This document shows, one piece after another, positions 28,756 through 37,348 of a stretch of 64,000 bases of DNA. Within the stretch, counting starts at the first letter, position 1; each line of letters opens with the position of its first letter. Source of the stretch: Leptospira sp. (GTDB lineage Bacteria > Spirochaetota > Leptospiria > Leptospirales > Leptospiraceae); the NCBI GenBank assembly GCA_016742255.1, contig JACVCB010000017.1, forward strand, positions 4,459 through 68,458, read 5' to 3'. Both the position numbers and the translations under genes were made by a program. Below the pieces are notes generated by a model, which saw only the letters and a program-made list of their open reading frames with translations, was not told the origin of the DNA and did no database searches.

Positions 28756-31700
28756 ATGGGATTCAGAAGAGGACAATTCGGTTTCGTGTTCAAACAAAGG
28801 TTCTCGCATGTCTACCTCTTCCTCCTATTTCTCCTTTTCTCCTGCCAATCGGTAACTTCTGTTAATCTCCAGATGTTATTCGGTTCCTTTTTTGTTTCGG
28901 CGTCCGGACAAGGTTCTGTAATTTATGAAGCCCCGAATTTTTTATTCACGAGTGAAAATGGAAAACAAGCAGAATTCATACTTCGTTTGAACATTGAACC
29001 GAACAGTTCAGTGAGAATTGGCCCCATCACGATCTCTGATCCAACCGAAGGTGTTTTATTATCAGATACTTTTATCGATTTTAATGAAGACAATTGGGAC
29101 TCACCACATATAGTTCGTTTGGCGGGAGTTGACGACCTTTTGTCAGATGGGAACCAAAATTACCGAGTACAGTTAGGAAGTATCTTAACCTCCGACATTC
29201 GTTTTTCCACCCAAGCACTTCCCGTCCTACTTGTTGTGAACACTGACAATGAATCTTCAGGTGTGGCCGCAAGTCCTGTATTTGGCTTACTCACTTCAGA
29301 AACTGGCGAAACTGGCCGTATTTCTTATGTTTTGCAAACAAGGCCGATGCAAGATGTTTACATTCGTAATTTTATTTCCAATGATACAACGGAAGCTACT
29401 GTTGAATCTGTTGAACTAGTCTTTACACCTAACAACTGGGATGTGCCACAATCGGTAACTGTCACGGGTGTTGACGACTTTAGTGTGGATGATAGTACCT
29501 TTCAGATTTCAGCTGACCCAACCATTTCGTTTGACCCAGCTTACATGGGGAAACCTATCCCCGTCATCACGGGAACCAATGTGGATGATGATATCGCTGG
29601 ATTTACCGTTGTAAACTTGTCAGGTCTCACAACAACAGAAGCAGGAGGTGCTGTCACTTTCGGAGTGGTATTAAATACACTTCCGACCCATGCAGTCACC
29701 ATTCCTTCTATCGTTGCCACACCCGGGACGGAAGCCACAGCAAGTCCTAGTTCCCTTACCTTTGCTCCATCAGAATGGTTTACTCCCAAAATCATTACGG
29801 TCACTGGTGTTGATGAATTCATCGTGGATGGTTCACAGACAGTCTCTATTGTTTCCAGTGCGGCCACCTCCACCGACACAGATTACAATGGTTTGGCGGG
29901 GCCAGTATTTCCTTCGGTAACAAATACCGACAATGACGTACCAGGATTTGTGCTCACCTCACCAGGAGGATTGACGATTTCAGAAAATGGTGGGATTTTA
30001 AATTTTGCCATTCGCCTCTCCTCACAACCTCCTCCTGGATTCACAGTTACCCTAACAGGTATTAACGAAAACAATACCATAACCAATGTTAATACGAATA
30101 CATTGGTGTTTACAAATGCGAATTGGAACATTGACCAAACAGTCCAAATTACAACCAATAATAATTCTATCGATGAAGATACAAGGATTGTGACTTTACA
30201 ATTTGGATCTGTCGATACAGGTGGAACTGCAGATCCTGTGTATAACAGCATCACTCCTCCGGCACAGGTGAGTATTTCTGTCACTGACGATGATACTGCG
30301 GGAATCACAGTCACTCCAGTTGGTGGGCTTGTGGTACACGAAAATGGAACTCCCTTTACCGAAACGTTTACAGTCGTATTAGATTCACAACCCACACAAA
30401 CGGTAAATCTCTCTTCCATCACTTCTAGTAACACTTCAGAAATCACGGTCTCACCATCTTCCTTATCCTTTACGACCGCCAATTGGAATACACCACAAAC
30501 TGTCACCATTACTTCTGTGTTAGATGGTGTAGATGATGGGGATCAAAATGTAAACATCAACTTTAATAATGCGAGTTCTACAGATCCCAAATACAGTTCG
30601 ATGGCCATTCCGGCAGTTACAGCCATCAATACAGATAGTAATGAACCACTGGTTCGCATCCAAAATCTCTCGGCATCTTCCATCACAGAAAATGGAACAT
30701 CCACCATCACTTTTGAAATTCGTTTGTCTTTAAAACCAAATTCCAATGTAACTATCGGCCCCATTACCTCCTCCGATGGAACGGAAGCTGTATTACTCAA
30801 TAGTACATCGGGAGTGGCAACTTCTCGCACATTAACGTTTACACCCACCAATTCGCAAGCCGCTAGTTATACGGGGAATACAAGTCAAAGTGGATGGGAT
30901 GTACCACAAACCATTACCATTCGATCGGTCAGTGACTCGTTTGATGATGGAGACATACCTGTTACCATTCAGATCCCTCAAGCAAATGGTTCGTATTTTA
31001 CGGGGCTTTATCCAACAGGTGCGGTTCCTGGTTATACTGACACAAACGGAAATTTGGTGGTGACCATCACAGACAATGATACAAAGGGATTTACTTTATC
31101 AGCTACTACACTCAATCTCACGGAAGGAGATCCAGATGCCACATTTACTGTACGACTCAATGCGGCTCCTTGTAATACACCTAGTAATTTGGCAAACTGT
31201 ACAAGTGGATCTGTTACCATTCCGATTACAGCCGAAACCTTTTCCTTACCTGATTCCACCCAGTATACAGTATCACCATCAAGTTTAACGTTTACACATT
31301 TAAATTATGCATCACCCCAAACAGTTACGATTTCAGTTGTGAATGATGCCATCAATGAATCCAATACCAGGACCCATACCCTCACGTTAGGTGCTATTTC
31401 TGGATCTGGAACCGATTATGAAGGCATGAATCCAAATGATGTTACCATCAATATCATAGATAATGATAACCCTTCTCCAAAAATTCTTTTTACCTTGGAT
31501 ACAGGCCAACCTTACTTCACTACCGAGTCTGGATTTTCTACCTTTTACAGTTTACGTCTTGGGAGCCGACCCATTCCAGGGAATTCAGTAACTGTCACCT
31601 TAACTTCTTCCGATAACACAGAAGGAATGATCAATGACAGCGGAACTCCTGTTAGCTCCAAACAGTATGTTTTTACCGATGCCAATTGGAGTACATCCGT

Positions 31701-33015
31701 TCCAGTTGAAATTTTGGGAGTCTCAGATGCCTTAAGTGATGGAAATGTAAGTTATTCGATCACAGTTTCAGGAACGGAAACTGGATCCTTTCCTTCCTGG
31801 TATGACAGTTTTTTATCAAGTACGGGAACTACGGCAAGTCTTGTGAATTATAGTGTATCAGAAAATCCAGTGACAGTCATCACACCGCAAGTCATGGTGC
31901 GTGCTGAAAATGCTGCCTCCTTTTCTGTATATATTTTACTCAGCCAAGCACCAACAGATGATGTGACCATTCCCGTTTCTCTTTCTTCCAGTTTTCCTTG
32001 TACTTTGTTTACAGGACCCACTGTTTCTCAATTTTCTGTTTCCACGAACCTCGTGACCATCACAAGTGCCAATTGGAATTCCATTGGTGCCCATAATACG
32101 ATTACAATCACACCCTTTGATGATTCAGTAGATGATGGAAACGTATCTTGTCCCATCATCATAGGTGTACTTTCTTCCAGTGATGGATTTTACAATACTG
32201 TAAATCCTTATCCATCCGCAAACTACCCCGAACTTACGTTAAACGACAATGACACAGCAGGTGTCACCACATCTGGTTTTTCTCCAGCGTCAGTCATCAC
32301 TTCCCAATCTGGGGCTGGTTCTCAGTTTTACATCCATCTGAATTCACAACCCACAGCCGATGTTACCATCAACTTCTCAACAGCACCTGGTGGACTTGTC
32401 CAATTTCCAACGGCACCACTTACCTTCACACCTTCCAATTTTGGAACGGGACAACTGGTCACTATTCTTGGGTTAGACACTGCAGATGGATCGGATGTAA
32501 ACTATAACATCACTCCCCAACTCACTTCGAGTGAATCAGGAACTGGATTTTCACCTTCCACCATTTATAGTGCACTCACACCATCATCCATTCCAGGTGT
32601 ACATTTGTACAATCTATATGATATCATACCTTGCACAGACCCAAATCCAATGGCGGCCTGCGGAACCTCTCCCAATGCCCAAGGAGGACTTGTCACATCA
32701 CCTAACTTAATCACTACGGAAGCCGGTGGCCAATCTCGTTTCCAAGTGCGATTGCGAGCAAGGCCTACATCCAATGTCACGATCGGTGTATCCAGTTCGA
32801 ATGTTGCAGAAGGGACAACGTCTGTACCAAATTTAACCTTTACTTCCAGTGATTGGAATACCTTTCAAAATGTTGTGCTCACTGGTGTCGATGATGCGCT
32901 TATCGATGGGAATGTATTGTATTCGATTTTATTCGGATCGTTAACGGGAGGTGGGTCCGGATTTAATGGTGAGTCCTTACCAAACCTATCTGTCACAAAC
33001 CAGGACAATGACTAA
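28756..33015 (+). CDS. Giant Calx-beta-like repeat lipoprotein
   Basis: 1419 residues. The N-terminus is a lipoprotein signal with LLFSC (Cys30). The remainder is about a dozen repeats of 100-130 residues. Each follows the plan: T.SENG....F.V.L.SQP...VTI, S.N..E.TVSPSSLTFT..NW..PQTVTITGV.D...DG, ending N.D.D (for example NTDNESSG, NVDDDIAG, VTDDDTAG, NDNDTAG). The Asp-rich ends and beta content resemble Calx-beta or cadherin-like calcium-binding repeats. The protein ends directly after the last NQDND, with no anchor, so the N-terminal lipid would hold it at the outer membrane. GGGAG lies 9 nt before the ATG. An adhesion or matrix role is inferred only. Confidence 0.85.
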   Translation: MGFRRGQFGFVFKQRFSHVYLFLLFLLFSCQSVTSVNLQMLFGSFFVSASGQGSVIYEAPNFLFTSENGKQAEFILRLNIEPNSSVRIGPITISDPTEGVLLSDTFIDFNEDNWDSPHIVRLAGVDDLLSDGNQNYRVQLGSILTSDIRFSTQALPVLLVVNTDNESSGVAASPVFGLLTSETGETGRISYVLQTRPMQDVYIRNFISNDTTEATVESVELVFTPNNWDVPQSVTVTGVDDFSVDDSTFQISADPTISFDPAYMGKPIPVITGTNVDDDIAGFTVVNLSGLTTTEAGGAVTFGVVLNTLPTHAVTIPSIVATPGTEATASPSSLTFAPSEWFTPKIITVTGVDEFIVDGSQTVSIVSSAATSTDTDYNGLAGPVFPSVTNTDNDVPGFVLTSPGGLTISENGGILNFAIRLSSQPPPGFTVTLTGINENNTITNVNTNTLVFTNANWNIDQTVQITTNNNSIDEDTRIVTLQFGSVDTGGTADPVYNSITPPAQVSISVTDDDTAGITVTPVGGLVVHENGTPFTETFTVVLDSQPTQTVNLSSITSSNTSEITVSPSSLSFTTANWNTPQTVTITSVLDGVDDGDQNVNINFNNASSTDPKYSSMAIPAVTAINTDSNEPLVRIQNLSASSITENGTSTITFEIRLSLKPNSNVTIGPITSSDGTEAVLLNSTSGVATSRTLTFTPTNSQAASYTGNTSQSGWDVPQTITIRSVSDSFDDGDIPVTIQIPQANGSYFTGLYPTGAVPGYTDTNGNLVVTITDNDTKGFTLSATTLNLTEGDPDATFTVRLNAAPCNTPSNLANCTSGSVTIPITAETFSLPDSTQYTVSPSSLTFTHLNYASPQTVTISVVNDAINESNTRTHTLTLGAISGSGTDYEGMNPNDVTINIIDNDNPSPKILFTLDTGQPYFTTESGFSTFYSLRLGSRPIPGNSVTVTLTSSDNTEGMINDSGTPVSSKQYVFTDANWSTSVPVEILGVSDALSDGNVSYSITVSGTETGSFPSWYDSFLSSTGTTASLVNYSVSENPVTVITPQVMVRAENAASFSVYILLSQAPTDDVTIPVSLSSSFPCTLFTGPTVSQFSVSTNLVTITSANWNSIGAHNTITITPFDDSVDDGNVSCPIIIGVLSSSDGFYNTVNPYPSANYPELTLNDNDTAGVTTSGFSPASVITSQSGAGSQFYIHLNSQPTADVTINFSTAPGGLVQFPTAPLTFTPSNFGTGQLVTILGLDTADGSDVNYNITPQLTSSESGTGFSPSTIYSALTPSSIPGVHLYNLYDIIPCTDPNPMAACGTSPNAQGGLVTSPNLITTEAGGQSRFQVRLRARPTSNVTIGVSSSNVAEGTTSVPNLTFTSSDWNTFQNVVLTGVDDALIDGNVLYSILFGSLTGGGSGFNGESLPNLSVTNQDND

Positions 33016-33072
33016 GTAGATTCTCTTCGATCCAAACAGAATCAAAAGGGAGTATTGATGATTCTCTAAGGA

Positions 33073-34914
33073 CTATTGCACATAGCCTTGTTTTTTTAAG
33101 ATATCCAAAGCATCCGTTCCTAACTCTTGTTTACTTTCGTAGGATTTTTTTTGCCCACCTTCTTTCCAAAAATGGACCTTGGTTTCAGGATGAATGATGG
33201 GACGAATGGATTGTGATTCGTATAACAGATCACAGTCTTTTGTACAAGCCGACATAGACACACCAAAATACCCAACATGAATGTCCGATTTCGGGACTTG
33301 CCTCTTCCCAAACCAAACTTGGAACTCAGGGAAACTCACATCAGGATACACTTCAAAACTGATTTGGAAAGGTTCTGAATCTTTCGTGTGGATGTTAACC
33401 AGCTTTCCCTTCTCTTCTACAACCACAGTGTTTGGGAATTTTGCCAACCGAAGGATTCCACTTTGAACCTTGATTTGGATCTCTGTTTCTTTTTCCAGTG
33501 GGTTTGGTCGAATCCAAAGGTGGTACAACGGTAGTTTTGGTTCCATGGATCGAATTTGTTTCCAAAACCTTTGGATTTTTTTCTCTAATTTTGCATCTAA
33601 ATTAAGTTCACCGACATTTGCCATTTGGTTGATACGAATGGGATTAATTTGGTTCGGATCTTTTGTTGTATCGAAGTACAAATAAAATTCATTCCCCACT
33701 GAACCTTGCCAAAATTTCCCCAATTCATGGAACCTGTATGACCTTTGTAATAAAAATTCATTTCCTTCTCCATAGCCTTGCGTAAACCGAGTTTCTCCAT
33801 AGTACGTTCGCTTGGTGGTCTCTGTCCCTTCGATGATCGGGCGAAGTGACAAACCATGGATGGATTTGGGAATGGGAAGTTCCGCATAATCCAGGATTGT
33901 CGGGTACAAATCAATCGACCTTGTCATCGCCTTCACTGTTTTTTGTTTTTCGGTATGAGGGAGTTTGATGAGCAGTGGGACATGGATATTTTCTAAAAAT
34001 AAATCTTGTCCATGGCCATAATAGGTATTGGTTCCAGTAAAGGGAGATATGGCGTGCGAGGCATGCATCACTTCCCCGTGATCGGCTGTGATGAGAATCA
34101 GTGAGTTGTCCCAAAGGTTTTTTGTTTTGAGATCGGCAAACACCTTACCCAACTCTTCATCCACAAAGGCAACTTCCCCTAAATAGTTTAACTTCCGTTC
34201 GTCGAGCGATTCATTTGTTTTGATACGATTGGTAAATCCAGGAGGAGGTGTATAGGGTTTGTGAGGGTCATTGTAATTTAAAAACAAGAAGAAAGGTTTT
34301 TCTTGGGAGGAAACTTCTTCCAATACTTCTATTGTTTTTTTGGTTATTTTTTTTGTGTCTTCACTGTAGTTCGAAAAATCATATAAAGAATCAAACCCAA
34401 CTTCGACACCTAACCCAAATTTATCGGTCAAAAAAGGATTATTCCCCACCATCACCGTATTGTATTGGAATTCTTTTAACAGCTTGGGCAAAGGTTTTTT
34501 CTCAGAACGATAAAAGGCATCTACTTCGGATTTGGTGGTTGGGTAATCCCAAAAATTCACAGGATTGGCTGATGCATATTTCCCAGTAAAAAACACTAAG
34601 GTGGAAGGTCTCGTCCAAGCAGCATTCACAAGATGATAATCAAATTGGATTCCCTCCTTTGCAAACAAATCCAAGTTAGGTGTAACATTATATTTCCCAA
34701 TGATATCACCTCGAAGGCTATCAATCACAATCCAAATGACATTTGGTTTTGTCTGTGCGAGTTTGTCTCCTTCCTCAACCAGAAGGTTTTTTTCTGGTGT
34801 GGCAGATTCTTTCTGACAGACACAAAGGTGGCAAAGTAGGAGAAATAAAAAAAGTTTTAAAAGAAAGGAAGGAAAAATCGAATCAATAGAATTACGAGTG
34901 AATTTTGAGCTCAA
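33073..34914 (-). CDS. Sulfatase/alkaline-phosphatase superfamily lipoprotein with Thr in place of the catalytic Cys/Ser
   Basis: 613 residues from a TTG whose TTGA overlaps the upstream stop. A hydrophobic leader ends in CHLCVC, a possible lipid site at Cys33. The sulfatase-fold core starts at PNVIWIVIDSLRGD (metal Asp65). The nucleophile motif reads AWTRPSTLVFFTG: Thr101 occupies the formylglycine position of Cys-x-Pro-Ser-Arg, and the Arg is Thr105. Later ligands are present in ITADHGEVM and YGHGQDLF. Without the Cys/Ser it cannot be a formylglycine sulfatase; a Thr nucleophile is typical of phospho-ethanolamine/phosphoglycerol transferases and LtaS-like enzymes. It is likely an envelope phosphotransferase or phosphodiesterase. 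The C-terminal 170 residues are an extra beta domain. Confidence 0.82.
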   Translation of the reverse strand: MSSKFTRNSIDSIFPSFLLKLFLFLLLCHLCVCQKESATPEKNLLVEEGDKLAQTKPNVIWIVIDSLRGDIIGKYNVTPNLDLFAKEGIQFDYHLVNAAWTRPSTLVFFTGKYASANPVNFWDYPTTKSEVDAFYRSEKKPLPKLLKEFQYNTVMVGNNPFLTDKFGLGVEVGFDSLYDFSNYSEDTKKITKKTIEVLEEVSSQEKPFFLFLNYNDPHKPYTPPPGFTNRIKTNESLDERKLNYLGEVAFVDEELGKVFADLKTKNLWDNSLILITADHGEVMHASHAISPFTGTNTYYGHGQDLFLENIHVPLLIKLPHTEKQKTVKAMTRSIDLYPTILDYAELPIPKSIHGLSLRPIIEGTETTKRTYYGETRFTQGYGEGNEFLLQRSYRFHELGKFWQGSVGNEFYLYFDTTKDPNQINPIRINQMANVGELNLDAKLEKKIQRFWKQIRSMEPKLPLYHLWIRPNPLEKETEIQIKVQSGILRLAKFPNTVVVEEKGKLVNIHTKDSEPFQISFEVYPDVSFPEFQVWFGKRQVPKSDIHVGYFGVSMSACTKDCDLLYESQSIRPIIHPETKVHFWKEGGQKKSYESKQELGTDALDILKKQGYVQ

Positions 34915-35300
34915 GAGTTAACGTCAAACATCTGCAAGGCGGTTAGCCATACACCCACTAAAATAAAGGAAATCCCAAGCCACTGCGTAAAATTCAATCG
35001 TTCTTTAAAAAAAACAGAAGAAGCAATGAGAACAATGATAAATCCACTGGAAGTAAACACCGGATACGCCAAGGATAACTTCAATCCCTTACCCAAAACA
35101 TAACGATAACCTAACAACGCCAATCCGAAGCTCGCAAGCCCAGCGATAAAATAAGGATTAAATACAGTAAACACAAGATTCCAAAACCCTTCTCCAGGTG
35201 CGACTTGTTTGTCTTGCATAGAAGATGTTTTGATTAAAATATTCGCCAATGCATTGAAGAATACAGCTATACAGAAGAAGAGGATGACTTGGAATTGCAT
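34911..35300 (-). CDS. SMR/EamA-type small membrane transporter (half unit)
   Basis: 129 residues from the ATG at 35300, preferred over a TTG at 35333 that adds 11 residues. Four membrane helices are visible: VILFFCIAVFFNALANILIK, FIAGLASFGLALLGYRYVLG, LSLAYPVFTSSGFIIVLIAS and TQWLGISFILVGVWLTAL. The short N-A-x-x-N-I-L-I-K and SLAYPVFTSSG-like segments match small multidrug-resistance/EamA half transporters, including ArnE-like lipid-sugar flippases, which work as dimers. The substrate is unknown. It is coupled to the sulfatase-like gene by a TTGA overlap, which hints that it moves a lipid-linked substrate of that enzyme; this is inference. Confidence 0.75.
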   Translation of the reverse strand: MQFQVILFFCIAVFFNALANILIKTSSMQDKQVAPGEGFWNLVFTVFNPYFIAGLASFGLALLGYRYVLGKGLKLSLAYPVFTSSGFIIVLIASSVFFKERLNFTQWLGISFILVGVWLTALQMFDVNS

Positions 35301-35348
35301 GGGATAGAGACAAAATCCGATGCAAATCAGCAAGGGTCAAATAGAAAA

Positions 35349-36194
35349 ATGAAACTTAAATCCTTTCGATACAAAAATTGGGATACTGCGTATTTCGATT
35401 CAGAAACACCAGGCCCCACTCTAGTTTTTTGTCATGCCAATGGCTATAGTGCAGGATGTTACCAGTATTACTTTGAAAGATTAAAAAAACACTACCGCGT
35501 GATTGCACCCGACTTCATTGGGCATGGTCGATCTGCCTTCACACTGGACTTTCATAATTGGAATGTATTCCGCGACCAAATCCTTTCCCTCCTCGACCAT
35601 GAATCGGTTAACGAAACAACAATCATCGGCCACTCCCTTGGAGGAGCCTCCTCCCTACTCGCAGCAAAAAAAGCACCCGAACGATTTACAAAAGTATTAG
35701 CAATGGATCCCGTCATCCTGGGTTGGAAACTCATTTTACTTTCTAAATTTTTAGAAAATCCACTTGCCAAAGGTGCCAAAAAAAGAAGGACTCATTTCAA
35801 ATCCATAGAGCTTGTTAGGCGGTCATTCCGAAAGTTCCCTGCCTTTGCCAAATTTGATCCTTCCATCTTCGAAGATTATCTCAATTCTTGTTTTGTACCA
35901 ACAGGCAACGAAGACGAAGTCAAACTTTGTTGTGACCCAAGAGTCGAAGCCAAAATTTTTGGCCATGCCCATTTCCATGTCTTCAAAAATTTCTATGGGA
36001 TCAAAACGGAAAACCACATCGCCATACCCGAATCATACGAAGTCTGTAGTCCTAAATATGCAAACCTACTCACAAAAGTACACCCCAAGTCTGATGTGAC
36101 CATCTTCCCTGGTTTCACCCATTTTTTTCCCTTCGAACGCCCAGAAGAAACATGGAATTGGATGAAACGATGTTTGGATATGAAAGAAGATTAA
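35349..36194 (+). CDS. Alpha/beta hydrolase
   Basis: 281 residues from the ATG at 35349. It has the usual order: oxyanion segment VFCHANGYSAGCY, APDFIGHGRS, the nucleophile elbow IIGHSLGGASSLLAA (Ser) and a late His in PGFTHFFPFERPE. Lid residues lie between about 140 and 215. It is an esterase, lipase or C-C hydrolase by fold; the substrate is not known. It is divergent from the transporter gene with only 48 bp between. Confidence 0.88.
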   Translation: MKLKSFRYKNWDTAYFDSETPGPTLVFCHANGYSAGCYQYYFERLKKHYRVIAPDFIGHGRSAFTLDFHNWNVFRDQILSLLDHESVNETTIIGHSLGGASSLLAAKKAPERFTKVLAMDPVILGWKLILLSKFLENPLAKGAKKRRTHFKSIELVRRSFRKFPAFAKFDPSIFEDYLNSCFVPTGNEDEVKLCCDPRVEAKIFGHAHFHVFKNFYGIKTENHIAIPESYEVCSPKYANLLTKVHPKSDVTIFPGFTHFFPFERPEETWNWMKRCLDMKED

Positions 36195-36453
36195 GATACA
36201 TATCTTGAAGATGGAAGAGCTGGGCGCCTCACAATCCTTTGGTGGAGATTCATTTGATGGAAAATGTGACCGCGCTTTTCGCTCCAATCTTTTTGCTTAC
36301 GCAAAAAGGATTTCCGCTGCAATCGCTGGCGCGGGGGTGGGGTTCCTTCCCGTTTGGTGACCGCTGTATTTTCATCTATTCGTTTGCCTGATCGTCCAAT
36401 CACCATCCAATTTTTTCTTGCTAACCACCAAACAGTGATCCAATTTGGGATTT
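36195..36453. other. Gene-free stretch with a GC-rich block and a hairpin
   Basis: No gene is supported here. The block at about 36230-36365 is clearly richer in G and C than its surroundings (for example CTGGCGCGGGGGTGGGG). It contains a perfect 8-bp stem, CTTTTTGC at 36289-36296 with GCAAAAAG at 36301-36308, around TTAC. This composition and structure suggest a dispersed intergenic repeat or part of an ancient insertion; the window holds only one copy, so this is not proven. Confidence 0.35.
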
Positions 36454-36483
36454 ATGAAAAACGGCAAACAAAATGGATCTAAC

Positions 36484-36533
36484 GGTATTCCTTGGTATTC
36501 CTTGGTATTCCTTGGTATTCCTTGGTATTCCTT
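36484..36533. repeat. Five perfect tandem copies of a 10-bp repeat
   Basis: The unit GGTATTCCTT is repeated five times without a mismatch, overlapping the 5' end of the DUF1554 lipoprotein gene and encoding part of its signal peptide. Ten is not a multiple of three, so each gain or loss of one unit shifts the reading frame of the gene. Confidence 0.95.
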
Positions 36534-37163
36534 GTTTTTGCTAGTGCTTTCCTAAGCGCTTGCAACACTTCGAAAGACAATAACGACGACACAACCTTAT
36601 TCGCCCTCCTCCTCGCACAATCCGCTTCTGCTCCTTGTACCACGAGGTGTCATATATTTTTAACAAGCTCTGGTGCTGGAGGACGTATCGCCGCAGGCGG
36701 AATTGCAGGAGCAGATGCTTTGTGTAATGCTGATACTAATCGAGTAAGTGGTAAGACTTATAAAGCTATGGTCTCAATTCCTGGTGTGAGAGAAGCACTC
36801 GGAAATCCGACAGGCACTATGACATATACAGATTGGGTTTTAAAGGCGAATACCTTTTATTCCAATAGCACTGACACTTCGAATACAACTGGTTCCACAA
36901 CAACTTCCAACAGAATCTTTCGTGATTCCAACACAACGATGCAGATAAATTTTGCACTCGGAGCAAATGGAACACGTTTTTGGACAGGAATGACTATCAC
37001 TGGCGGAAACATTGCCAATGGTGATAATTGCACAAATTGGGGAATCACGAATGTTGGAGTAAGTGGACTCACTGGTATTGTGGGTGCTAGTTCGACTACT
37101 CTTGTTGAAACAACAACGAATACTTGTAATTTAACAAACAAGATTGTCTGCGTAGAGCAGTAG
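36492..37163 (+). CDS. DUF1554 lipoprotein, probably phase variable
   Basis: About 223 residues as read. The signal region is hydrophobic and is followed by a good lipobox, ASAFLSAC. The mature protein has the DUF1554 features known mainly from Leptospira: IFLTSSGAGGRIAAGGIAGA followed by DALCNADTN, KAMVSIPGVREALGNP, then RFWTGMTI and the Cys-rich end NTCNLTNKIVCVEQ. In the sequence as given, the only in-frame start is a TTG inside the 10-bp repeats, because a TAA lies just upstream at 36480. An ATG at 36454 would be in frame with 3, 6 or 9 repeat units, and an ATG at 36473 with 4 or 7. With five units the good starts are out of frame, so this copy may be switched off. It is probably surface exposed; the role is unknown. 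Confidence 0.75.
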   Translation: MVFLGIPWYSLVFLVFASAFLSACNTSKDNNDDTTLFALLLAQSASAPCTTRCHIFLTSSGAGGRIAAGGIAGADALCNADTNRVSGKTYKAMVSIPGVREALGNPTGTMTYTDWVLKANTFYSNSTDTSNTTGSTTTSNRIFRDSNTTMQINFALGANGTRFWTGMTITGGNIANGDNCTNWGITNVGVSGLTGIVGASSTTLVETTTNTCNLTNKIVCVEQ

Positions 37164-37247
37164 ATTCCGAATACAAATACAGGAGTCTGGTGAAGATCAC
37201 TTGGTTCCTGTTAGGTTTCGAAAGTAGTATGAATTTTAGTAAAAATA

Positions 37248-37269
37248 ACTTTTCCTATTTTGGAAAAGT
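37248..37269 (+). terminator. Weak hairpin downstream of the DUF1554 gene
   Basis: ACTTTTCC and GGAAAAGT form an 8-bp stem with a 6-nt loop about 85 bp after the stop codon. It is AT-rich and lacks a clear T-run, so it is only a possible terminator. Confidence 0.3.
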
Positions 37270-37348
37270 ATCTCTTCAAGGTAAGTTTGGATGGTTTGTA
37301 TCGTCGCCATCTAATATCGATTGATGAAGAGGCAATTCGGTCAGTCGC

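Noticed and set aside
29081..32780. Long open frames on the reverse strand opposite the repeat lipoprotein
   Set aside because: They mirror the Ser/Thr/Val-rich forward frame, carry no domain or ribosome site and are shadows of the real gene.
28756..33015. Nucleotide-level repeats taken as a mobile or CRISPR element
   Set aside because: The repetition is at protein level with diverged codons and belongs to one coding gene.
36484..36533. CRISPR-like array
   Set aside because: The copies are 10 bp and directly adjacent with no spacers, so they are a simple tandem repeat.
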